Below are positions 55,101 to 64,000 of a stretch of 64,000 bases of DNA, one piece after another. Source of the DNA: Adenophora triphylla var. japonica (Eukaryota > Streptophyta > Magnoliopsida > Asterales > Campanulaceae); contig JAFEMH010002554.1 in assembly GCA_022495995.1 (NCBI GenBank), positions 186,001 to 250,000 on the forward strand, given 5' to 3'. Within the stretch, counting starts at the first letter, position 1. Each line of letters starts with the position of its first letter. A program made the position numbers and the translations under genes. The notes under the pieces are model-generated. The model saw only the letters and a list, made by a program, of their open reading frames with translations. It ran no database searches and was not told the DNA's origin.

Positions 55101-55583
55101 GAGAAATATTGTGTTCAAAGGCTCAACGTCTATGGGAGCACTCATATCTTCTGCGGCCAGGCACTGGTACTTATCCATTTGGTCAAGATCCATGAGTTCC
55201 ACTCTCTCCCAATTAGTTATCACTCTAGGGTTACGAATCGCTCTCCTCACCAGTTCGACGGCGTTCAACGCCTGATCTCTCTCGGGGGGAAACCTGCACA
55301 GAACCCCCATCACAAAACTTCTTAATCTACGGGTATCCCCCAACACCAATAAGTCACCATGCACAACCAATTTCTTCTTGGCCTCCCACAACCGGGGTGG
55401 GATAAAGGGCCCCCACTGGTATTTCTCACAAAAATAACGGAAACACTCCAAAGACAGCCTCAACCACCCAAAGGCCACCTTCCTATATATTCCTCCTGAC
55501 CTTTTACAAACGGCAAATAGGTCTGGAGTGTTCCCATCTCCTAGTTCTACCGAACGGACGGGACCAAACTCACGGGTCGTCAT
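52172..55583 (-). pseudogene. E antisense gene, Transposase_28-like, multi-exon, decayed
   Basis: Start at 55583 (MTTREFGPVRSVELGDGN). Residues 30-100 read RKVAFGWLRLSLECFRYFCE; an acidic low-complexity stretch follows. Around 54470-54530, PMNLTPNTIRALVSFIAICR matches the LTPN-x-R-x-LVGF core of Transposase_28-like antisense proteins. Exon 1 runs through in-frame TAG 54597-54599 and TGA 54330-54332. Further exons lie near 53850-53170, with TAA 53565-53567 inside and a donor GAG/GTAATA near 53182. The next exon starts after CAG with MANKSMRMREINDEQ and has an in-frame TAG near 52993. A frameshift lies near 52668, and a Pro/Ser-rich tail ends at 52172. The middle part (KADLKGFIDRLEVAEKDSDK) is a likely coiled coil. 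It is antisense to E pol. Function unknown. Confidence 0.65.
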
Positions 55584-56160
55584 CGATCTCCAGAAGAAAA
55601 CAGAAATAGAGATGGAAAAAGAGTTTAAAACACAAAGTTACTTACGGATTTGGAAAAGGAGGAAGAAAACGCTAAGTAAGAGCAGCACAAATTTTCTCTC
55701 TCTAAGCACTTTGAGGGCGTAAAGATGATAAAAGGGTTTTGAGGGTTGAACGGTTTGTATTTATAGGCCTCCCAATACGGGTCGACCCGTAATAATTAGC
55801 CCACAAATCGTATCCCTCGAACCACGAACTAGCGCCAAACGTTTGAAAATTCAAAAATTCGTCAGTCGGCATTTATGGCGCCTCTTGGATGGCTGACACG
55901 TACCATCCGTACCTGTCATGCGCTGTCTCTTCACCTGTCAAGGGGCCTACCAGTTAATCGGGAGGCAGAGCAATAAAGCTTCTACAAGCTTCCACACGTG
56001 CCTCTCACATGTGCCTATTTGCACGGGAGGCAGAGCAAAAACCAGTGAAAAATGTCAACATTGGTGCCCGCCCAAGGAGCGTTCTGATTGAACCGAGCTT
56101 AACTAGTAGCTCCTCGATCAGACCATAAATAATCATTCACTTGGAGCTAGGGGCCACTAA
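55584..56160. other. Promoter region of E antisense gene and E polypurine tract
   Basis: No gene is seen. A minus-strand TATA (CTATAAATA) lies at 55758-55766. The paired phrases gggaggcagagcaataaagc and gggaggcagagcaaaaacca lie near 55960 and 56025. Just before 56161 the plus strand reads ttggagctaggggccactaa, a polypurine-type tract for E. Confidence 0.55.
55777..55790 (-). promoter_or_regulatory. 14-bp perfect palindrome beside the E antisense TATA box
   Basis: ACGGGTCGACCCGT is its own reverse complement. It lies 10 bases upstream of the minus-strand TATA box at 55758-55766. Confidence 0.6.
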
Positions 56161-57010
56161 TGAGCCCGGACCAGCTAGATCGGGCCCAAGCTCGGTCTGG
56201 TCCAAAGGCCCAGTATGACGTGGTGTTCCCTAGATCGCCAGAGTCAAGACCGCGGACAGATAGACCCTCGAGGTCAAGACCGCGTTTCTCTTATCCCGTC
56301 CCAGTCAAGACCGTAGGGATCCAGACCGCCAGCCCGGTGACCGCGGGAGTCGTGACCATCCCATCCGTGCCCGCGTCAAATATCATTGACCGCGTCCAAG
56401 ATGTTGACTGCGGTCTCATACCAGACTTCCGGTTGTCTCACCAGACTCCCGATTAATATCAAAGCTTATTGAGCAAGTTTACTTACTGGCTCTGACAGTA
56501 CAGTAACCGGCTCACTCCCTTCACATTTAATGCGGCTCAGTCAGACGCCTACTATTGCATTTAATGCGCCGCGCCAAATACACTGCTCCTGTCCCCTTCA
56601 GCGACATTCCCTCTGACAGTGAATCTTCCTTCCCTGACAGAGCCAATCAGATGCGAACACGTATATCCGGTCAAAGACTAAAGTGCCCTTTAGGGTTAAC
56701 CTTATGGCTTACGTCAGTGAGCAGCTCTCCATTGCCTATAAATAGAAGGCCTTTGTCCCCTTGGACAAGGTAAGTGTCAAATCTATATTGTAAGCCATAT
56801 TGCTCAAATCCTAAACACATACACACACTCTAAGACATTCCTATGTCTTACTCTTAGGTTATTATATCCTTCATTGATATCTTATCCTCATACCCGAGGA
56901 CCTGAGTTGGATTAACATTCAACTTTGACCTTAACGGTGCTTTGTTTTGTTGTGTTCTAGGTACCTTAAATATATCCTGTCAGATATCCTACGAAAACTC
57001 TGACCCCAAA
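56161..57010 (+). repeat. Probable E 3' LTR, right end uncertain
   Basis: Begins TGAGCCCGGACC after the polypurine tract. A plus-strand TATA (CTATAAATAG) lies at 56736-56745, followed by a leader with CT-rich sequence. Without a 5' partner the end is a guess, somewhere between 56970 and 57070. Confidence 0.5.
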
Positions 57011-57141
57011 AGCCCAGACGTCATCAGGACTATCGCATGGGGTACAACTTACACGTTTCTTGGAATGAGATTGGTGTTTATACAAATGGTGCAGACGGTA
57101 ATCTATTCTAGCGTTAAAACGGAAAAATAAAAATAGGTTGC

Positions 57142-57231
57142 TTGTTCATGTAAGCCTTTGACTTACTGGCATATACCCTTGTCCAATTGTTCATGTGAGC
57201 CTTTAACTTACTGCCATATACCCTTGTCCGA
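57142..57231 (+). repeat. 45-bp tandem duplication
   Basis: ttgttcatgtaagcctttga with its continuation starts at 57142 and again at 57187. Three or four substitutions separate the copies. Confidence 0.8.
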
Positions 57232-57659
57232 ATAAAAAAGACGGGTTCATTAATCCCTTAGAAAGCATAGGATGCCTTTCCTTTGTTCTTTAATGGTGGT
57301 GGTGGACAGCCGTCGGATCAAGACTCTAGTGGGACAATGAATATTCTACTGTGTGATGGATTGTGGGCCCGTTACAGTGACTTCCGATCTACCACTAGCC
57401 AGACTAACGGAATGGGGTTAGTTAAGGAGAACATGGCGCTTTCAATAACTTGACGACGATCTAAGTCTTACAAGCGGACCCTCGCAACATTGCCATATGA
57501 ACTTATCATATAAAATATATTATAAAAAAATTAATTTCAAAGATGTATAACTTATAAATACTCTCTCCATCCCAAAAGACCTTTCCTACTTTGTCACTTT
57601 GGACGTTCTATTATTAGTAAATCACATTTTCTAAAAGGGAAAATATATAGTACTGTTTT
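57232..57659. other. Spacer between E and the hAT element
   Basis: No gene is seen. At 57562, tctctccatcccaaaagacc resembles one end of a Stowaway-like MITE, but I found no matching second end. Confidence 0.35.
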
Positions 57660-57845
57660 ATTATTGAGACTTGATGAAAGAGGTGGCCGGTTCGATTGAA
57701 CCGGCGATTAGACGGTTTAAACCGGCGGTTTTCAACCTCAAATACCCTAAATCGAAACCGAATCGGATAATCGGTCAGACCGGTTACGGTTTGACGGTTC
57801 AACGTTTTAACGATTTTTCGGTTAACCGTCGATTTATCCGATTCG

Positions 57846-58034
57846 GAACTGCTCGATCGAGTTTTTGGTGTTGCTCGGTCGAGCATACCCTTTTAGGGTT
57901 TAGGGATTGAGGGTTGCTCGGCCGAGTCATATATACTGCTCGATCGAGCATACCCTCCAAAAAAATGCCAAAAGGGCAAAACTTTCTGTTTTCATATGCT
58001 CGGTCGAGTCTATAGTAGTGCTCGGTCGAGCATA
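57846..58034. repeat. Array of six GCTCGNTCGAGC-type palindromes
   Basis: Copies near 57847 (GCTCGATCGAGt), 57873 (GCTCGGTCGAGC), 57914 (GCTCGGCCGAGt), 57938 (GCTCGATCGAGC), 57999 (GCTCGGTCGAGt) and 58020 (GCTCGGTCGAGC). It lies inside the left subterminal part of the hAT element, downstream of the transposase gene. Confidence 0.75.
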
Positions 58035-58596
58035 TCATTTTTCAACCTTGTAACAGTTAATTTTTTATCAGTTTTCGTTAACTTTGTATATAGTATATTA
58101 ACTTTGTTTTTTTTTTCAATTTTTTTTTTTTGGATAAAGATAACTAATTGAGATGTTATTTAGACCTGAAATTTTTTAGAAAAAGTTATATAAAAAAAGT
58201 TAAAAAATTTTAAAGATAAGAAAACAATTATCTTTTTAACAGTTTTCGTTAACTTGTATTGTATATAGTATATCAACTTCTTCTTTTTTTTCAATTTTTT
58301 TTTTGATAAAAAAACTTATTTGAAATGTTTTGTCCTGAATTTTTTTATAAAAAAGTTATATAAAAAAATTAAGAATTTTAAAAGAAATAAAAGTAAATAA
58401 AAAAGGGACGGTACCCTTAAATTTTATTAATTAAAATAAAATTACAAAGAGGGGGACAACCAACCTTACCCTTTTATAAATAAGGGGGGACATATAGGAG
58501 TCTTACCTCAACCTAACTATTACAATTAAATACAAATAAACGTAATCTAAAGTCTAAACTAATCTAATTAAAATAAAAATTAATCTAAAACATAAT

Positions 58597-60814
58597 TCAT
58601 TCATCACTACTTTTCGTGGAGTCCTCGACATCGTATTGATATCTTGGATCCAATAGATCCTCTTCATAAGGCAAGTCTTGTTGCCTTTTTTTCGCTCTAA
58701 CCCAATCGTCAAGTAAAAGTTGATGTTCCAAGTTTTCACTAGTTAGTTGGGAACGTCTTTCATCCAAAACATTTTCACCAACTCTAAATGTCGATTCAAC
58801 AGCCACCGTTGAAGCGGGAGAGGCTAAGACTTCTTTAGCAACTATGGAAATTATAGGATAAATGTCTTTCCTTCTTAACCACCATTGTATAACATCAAAT
58901 TCATTTGAATTTGGGTCTTGGTTTAATTCAAAGTTTGTAATGAAATAAGTTTCTAACTCCACGGGAATGTTTGATGATGATGAAGATGAACTTCGAGAAG
59001 GACCACGTTTTTTATTATACAAATTTGAAAAAAAAAAACTATATGGATCCCCACTAGTAAAACTTTGTTGAGAAGTAGAGGAATGATCTTCATGTTGTTG
59101 ACTTTGAGAAGTGTTTCCATATAAGATACTATACTCATTAAAAAGGTTAATCAAATCATTTTTTGTTTGTTGAACAATAATTGACGAATTCAAATTATCA
59201 CCGTCACCATCGGGATATAACTTCAAATAATAATAACCTACAATGCACTCTAAATCATCTAATTTAACTCGGAGATCTAATAACTTTGCAACCAAGAAAA
59301 GAGACGGAATATTGTCAAAATATTTAAGTCACTTTTGTCTCATGAAAATAATGCATTCTTTTAAAATATGGCATTCTCTTAAATTGTCAAAAATAGTAAC
59401 AATTGCAACACAATGCTCTAGCACTAAAACGGAAGTTGGATAATAAACTCCCGAAAAAGCCAAAGTAGTGGTATTAAAAAGCTTTAACAATTCACATAAA
59501 TTAATGCATGCATTCCATTGATAAGTAAATAGAGGCTCATTATAGCCAATTGACATAAAAAATTGCATTAGGAGATCTTTATAAGCAAAATCATTGATTA
59601 ACATTTTGTAGGTGGAATTCCACCTAGTTAAAGCATCGTAAGTAAAATATTTGTCCGGCACACTTTTACTTCTTAAAAAGTTTTTCCATTTTTTTTGTAT
59701 TAGAATTTTTTTAGAAATAAATTGAATACATCGTCTAATTGGCTTAACATAAACCTCTAATGCATCTAAACCATCTCTAACACATAAATTAATTATATGA
59801 CATAAGCATCTAATATGAAAAAACTTACCCCCAAGTGAGGATTGACGAACGGTAATTAAATCGGGTAAACTAGCCATATTAGCACTTGCGTTATCAAATG
59901 AAATAGTAAATATTTTATTTAAAATACCTTACTCAAGAAAAATCTCAAGAATTTTGCACAAATATTTTTCGCGGAATGCGGTGGCTCAAAATCTTTGTAA
60001 GCAATTAATCTTTTTTGGATAGTCCATGAATTATCTATACAATGGCAAGTAATGCCCAAATAAGTATTTCTTTGTCAATGATCACTCCAACCATCGGCAC
60101 AAGTTGAAACTTTATTTTCTAAATTTGATAAAACACCAATTAAATCTTTTTTATATTTTTTCACCACTCTAGTACTATCACGTATGAGATTCGTACGTGG
60201 TACTCACGTGGCGGCGGGGTTTAAAGAAAGGCGAGCAAAATTTTCATAAAAATCACAATTCGCAAAATTAAAAGGAAGTCCTTTAACGCAAATTAATTTG
60301 GCTAGTTCATCCCTATAAACCCACTTATCAAATTTAAAAAGAATGGAAAGGGAAGACGAACCTTGTGCACTCGAACCCAAACTATGTTGTTGATATTGTA
60401 ATTGAGTTTGCTTAATGGAAATACCAAGTTTCTCGGGATGTTTCGACGCCGTATGCCCATTGAGCGTCCCATGCCCTCCGCCTCTTTTGAATGAGTAAGA
60501 CGCGGTACAATAGTTGCATAATGCTCGAAGATTATAATCATCATCGGCATTTATTTTTCTTTTGGTGAAATGGATGCGAAGGTATCGAATTGCGGCTCTC
60601 TTTCTCTAGGAGGTTGTCGTTGTCCCTGACCCCGACCACCTTCCCTAGTAGCTCGGCTTCCCCTACCCCTCCTAGCACTACCACTTTCAATTTTAACATG
60701 TTCTTCTTCCTCATTTTGTTGAATATTTGGATTTTGATGATCAAAATCATCGTCAGGGGAGGAAGAACCAACATGTGACTTACCTAAATTGCTTCTTCTT
60801 TGATTTTCAGCCAT
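58597..60814 (-). pseudogene. hAT transposase with BED zinc finger
   Basis: N-terminal frame 60814-60560 (MAENQRRSNLGKSHVG, then an RG-rich stretch). After a frame change near 60560 comes a BED-type finger, ALCNYCTASY then LNGHTASKH. The middle reads CADGWSDH then QRNTYLGITCH and, in 59877-59329, HIRCLCHIINLCVRDGL and ALTRWNSTYKMLI. The C-terminal frame 59295-58597 has YPIISIVAKEVLASPASTVA and FRVGENVLDERRSQL, the hAT dimerisation domain. Stops near 60080 and frame changes near 60560, 59880 and 59310 make it non-functional as it stands. The catalytic acids cannot be placed with confidence by eye. Confidence 0.85.
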
Positions 60815-61596
60815 TTGTGTAAGATAAAATGAAGTTTCGAAACGAAACGGAGCTTAAAAATGAATGAAAATGAAGAAAAATACTAATTTCGTTAAAAAAA
60901 AACTAACTGAAAATGGGACAATATTTAACTAAAAATTGGATGAGAGTAAAAGAATATGTGAATATTTGAGAGTAGAAGAGAAAGAGTAGAGAAAAATAAT
61001 GTGAAAATAAAATGGAAGGAGTGAGGTGATATTTATAGTTAGTTTTAATTAGTTAAAATGTTTTTTTTTTGTTAAATGACCATTAGTAACATTACTAACT
61101 GGATAGGGGGGGACAGCTCTGCAGGCGCCAGGCCCAGTGGCCGGCCACGTGTACGCCAAGCCCAACGGCTCCCAAATCCCAATCCCAATCCCAATGGTCA
61201 TATGACTGTTTGAAGTTTAAATTCAAATCTCCGGTTTATCCGGTTAACCGACGGTTTAACCGTCGATTTTAACCGGCGGTTGACCGATTTTTCAGAAAAT
61301 CCAACCTTAACCGAACCGCCTATTTATTGGTTTCGGTTACACCGGTCCGATTAACCGGCGTTGACCGGTTTTGGTCGATTTTGACCAGTTGAAAATCGGT
61401 CGGCTGGCCGGTCCGGTTTATAAAATGGTCAGTCTACTTTATGATACCAAAAATGTCGGTTTATACCGTTCAAGACTCATTTGTCGTAATTACAACAATT
61501 ATTCATTTACTACTTTTCATCTTACTTTCTATCTCTTACCCACTCACAACACTTATTTTTATAACATTATTCCTTACTTCTCGTTTTGAACAATAA

Positions 61597-61955
61597 GAAC
61601 ATCTCCAACGGTTTTTTTGCAAAATTTGCACTATTTTCTAATATTGCAATTTTTGCACCAAACTTCTTCAACAATTTACTTTAAATCTTATGTTAAATAA
61701 AAATGTTCTTGATATATTTATTATTATTTCACTTATATAAATATATTACGTTATTTATATTGTATATTATAATTTTTTTTCATATATATCGAAGAAAAAA
61801 TAGAAAAATATAGAGGAAAACTGGATAGCGCGGCTCTATCCTATGCTCCAAATTTGGTGCAAGAAATTGAGTTGTTTCATAATAAAGCAATAAGAGCTTT
61901 ATTTTAGCAAAATAATGCTTTATTTTTAAATTTTAGAGTACCGTGGGAGATGTTC
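61597..61955. mobile_element. 359-bp MITE with GAACATCTCC ends
   Basis: The left end GAACATCTCCAACGGT and the reverse complement of the right end, GAACATCTCCCACGGT, differ at one of 16 bases. The interior is AT-rich with no coding potential. The flanks taa and acg give no clean duplication, so the superfamily is unassigned. Confidence 0.65.
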
Positions 61956-62525
61956 ACGAGTAAGATTCAATGGGAGGGAGGAAATATTTCATATGCATTT
62001 ACTTTTAGAATTATGCAATAACTATAAAACGTATTATTTTTAAAATGATAGTGATATGAAATTGTGTTAGTGCGATGTTGCGTACAAAGCTCTTGTACAT
62101 AAAAATATATTACTACTCATAAAAATTAAACCACAAAATTAAAAGAGTTTGTAGCTTTACGCAATAATATAAAATATTTGTAGTATACAACAACAACAAC
62201 AAAGTATTAGTCTCAAAATAATTTGAGGTCGGCTAACATAAATCCTCATATATCATCGTGTAAAAAGGTTGTGAAAAAAAAATAATAATAAATAACTAAA
62301 TAAATTTAATAAAAAAAAGTGTACATGTACTATTAAATATTTTACATTATGTATACTATAAATATTTTATATTTTATGATGAGATTTATAGGCCAATTAA
62401 TATTTTAAACCCCTGTATTCTGGTCTAGATTCGATTTTAACCCACGTATTTTAGCAATTTTAACCTATGTAGTCAGAATATGCATTCATTTTTCTGATGT
62501 ACCAACGCCTTCCAAAAATATGTTA
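61956..62525. other. AT-rich spacer with a dispersed-repeat fragment
   Basis: No gene is seen. At 62187-62245, caacaacaacaaagtattag and ataatttgaggtcggctaac resemble a phrase common in dicot genomes (possibly the tail of a non-LTR element). This rests on memory only. Confidence 0.35.
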
Positions 62526-62759
62526 CTTCCTCCGTCTCAAAATGTTTGTTTTATTTGACTTTTTTGTTGAACTTTGACCACAAATATATGACAATTTAAT
62601 TATGTTCATGAAATTCTACAAAATGTCTATTGATTCACCATTAATAATATTATCAACAACAACTTTTAGAATTTTATGAACATGATTAATCTCTCATAAA
62701 TTTGTGGTCAAAGTTCAACAAAAAAGTCAAATGGGACAAACATTTTAGGGAGGAGGGAG
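62526..62759. mobile_element. Stowaway-like MITE, 234 bp
   Basis: It is flanked by TA at 62524-62525 and 62760-62761. The ends CTTCCTCCGTCTCAAAATG and CTCCCTCCTCCCTAAAATG (reverse complement) begin inverted repeats that extend for about 65 bases, including GACTTTTTTGTTGAACTTTG on both arms. TA target sites and CTCCCTCCG-type ends are typical of Tc1/mariner-derived Stowaway elements. Non-coding. Confidence 0.88.
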
Positions 62760-63024
62760 TATAAAATTTAACAAAAATCTAATGGAACCAACAAAACCTC
62801 TTTTTTCTTGAAAAAATAGCTTTCCTTTTTTTCAACATCATCTTTTTAACACTTTCTCTCACCCAGATTCCCCAAAAATCACAAATAGAGGTAATAAGAA
62901 GTGAAGTCATTCTAAATCTATTTGACCCACTTCCCAAACACACAAGAAAATCATAATATCTCAAGCTTAAAGTCAAAATTTAAATTCCCTCCAAACATTC
63001 ACCTACCTCGTTTTCTTTCTGATC

Positions 63025-63132
63025 ATGGCGGTTGAAATGGAATCTGGGAAGCCTACAACCACGGACGATATTTTGAATCCTAGTGCAATTATTGAAGGGA
63101 AAATGGGGGAACTGGTGTTGGGAAATTTCTGA
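63025..63132 (+). CDS. Short open frame, possible host exon remnant
   Basis: ATG GCG opens a 35-codon frame: MAVEMESGKPTTTDDILNPS, then AIIEGKMGELVLGNF and a stop. The upstream sequence is C- and T-rich like a plant leader (ccctccaaacattcacctac). I do not recognise the protein. No supported splice junction could be chosen, although GTG at 63113 could act as a donor. It is equally likely to be chance. Confidence 0.25.
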   Translation: MAVEMESGKPTTTDDILNPSAIIEGKMGELVLGNF

Positions 63133-64000
63133 TTTTGTAGTTGAGAGTGTTTAGAAAATGATGATAATTAAAACATGGAAACCCATTTTTCATGAAAAGG
63201 AGAGATTTCGTTAGTTTCGCTAGATTTTGGTTAAGTTTTATAGCATTTTTGAACGACCTTAGTATATCGGGCAAAAATGAATGCATATTATAAGTGCAGA
63301 GGTTAAAAATTGCTGAAAAAATATGAGTTAACACCGAATCTATAGCAAAGTACAGGAATTTAAAATGTCAAATGACTAGATTTTTACTGTTAGTACAATT
63401 TTTTACAAGCAGTTTCCTGTTTGATAGTTCATATATGGAGTATATATTAAAGAGCAAACGATCCCTTAGAAGCAAAAAAAAAAAAAAAAAAAGGGGAACC
63501 AAAAGGGCCGATGACAAGTATGTATAGGAAATTAAAGAGAAAAATCATGTGGGAAGCACATGAACACCAAGAAAACAAGAATAAAGATAAAGAGCATAAT
63601 AAAGAAAATTCCATCACCTTTTTTCTTTTTTCCAATCTCTATCTTTAAATGAAATAAAGGCATACTTGCTCTTTAGTGCATGCATTTCTTGCTTTAAAAT
63701 GAGTGTCCATTTTTATTTATAATCAGGCACAAATATAGCTTGACAGTAAGTCATATTCTAATGAAGGAAATTATGAGATTGAGTTCACCTATATCACTTT
63801 TGTTCGTCATAATGATATCATCATTAATATAGACGTTGAATTACTGGTGATACATAAGTAGTACACAAAAGGTACACGAAACATGTATCGAGACATAATT
63901 GTTTGTTGAACAATGCCACAAAAAAAGTCTCACAAAAAATTTGGACTCAAAACACGATTGCCACACAAATTCAGTTGTCAATGATTGGTTGATTGGTTAA
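63133..64000. other. AT-rich right flank
   Basis: No gene is seen. A poly-A run lies at 63474-63493. The rest is low-complexity AT-rich sequence. Confidence 0.5.

Larger units (their letters stand above)
47399..57010 (+). mobile_element. Element E: Tat relative, 5' part missing
   Basis: Plus-strand RNase H, archaeal RNase H and integrase are followed by a long non-coding region, a minus-strand antisense gene and a probable 3' LTR. Its 5' LTR, gag, protease and most of RT are absent because the B LTR abuts it at 47398/47399. F is inserted in its integrase. The right end is approximate since no second LTR is available. Confidence 0.75.
57660..61435 (-). mobile_element. hAT DNA transposon, degraded
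   Basis: A minus-strand hAT transposase lies between two subterminal regions packed with ACCGG/CCGGT and ggttaaccg motifs (about 57685-57845 and 61230-61425). Such repeated subterminal motifs are usual transposase binding sites in hAT elements. Exact terminal inverted repeats and an 8-bp duplication were not found, so the ends are approximate. Confidence 0.65.

Noticed and set aside
57562..57610. Second Stowaway-like MITE starting tctctccatcccaaaagacc
   Set aside because: Only one end is visible. No matching inverted end was found before the hAT element or after it.

Overview
This window is nuclear DNA of a flowering plant, most likely a eudicot. It is almost entirely transposable elements, mostly LTR retrotransposons of the Ty3/gypsy Tat (Ogre-like) lineage. 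The Tat call rests on a second, archaeal-type RNase H between the normal RNase H and the integrase, long non-coding 3' regions full of tandem repeats, a tRNA-Arg-type primer site in two elements, and genes on the strand opposite to gag-pol. I saw no convincing host gene; the only candidate is a 35-codon frame near 63025.

Layout. (1) 1-553: AT-rich flank. (2) Element A, 559-10535, gag-pol on the minus strand: complete, with 601-bp LTRs differing at 4 sites and a GTCAC target duplication. Its gag-pol is broken, but a three-exon antisense gene (1598-3383) is open. (3) 10672-10883: a copia-type LTR end with a tRNA-Met primer site. (4) A Tat mosaic B, 10884-47398, minus orientation. Its two end LTRs are related but clearly diverged and have no matching flanks, so they may come from two insertions. 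B holds an inverted truncated Tat element D (about 13631-16966) and is split by the complete nested element C (25717-43905, AGAAC duplication). B and C each carry two antisense genes, one with a plant-mobile-domain-like region and one resembling DUF7745 proteins. (5) Element E, 47399 to about 57010, plus orientation: a Tat relative cut at its 5' side by B. Its integrase is split by a solo LTR F (48966-50593, AGTCC duplication), and its multi-exon antisense gene (52172-55583) is decayed. (6) About 57660-61435: a degraded hAT transposon with minus-strand transposase. (7) 61597-61955 and 62526-62759: two MITEs. (8) 62762-64000: AT-rich sequence.

Nesting order: E is older than the right part of B (its coding region is cut at the B LTR). 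B is older than C. C has about 2% LTR divergence by eye; A has 0.7% and is the youngest.

Three patterns stand out. First, perfect or near-perfect GC-rich palindromes sit beside promoters. Within B and within C the same family-specific palindrome marks both the LTR promoter and the antisense-gene promoters. Second, a recurring motif pairing CTACG with CGTAG around an inner hairpin lies in the 3' regions, always on the antisense-gene strand. Third, B and C keep protease, reverse transcriptase, two RNase H domains and integrase but have no recognisable capsid region, while sharing a conserved non-coding leader. All domain names come from motif recognition by eye; no database search was run.
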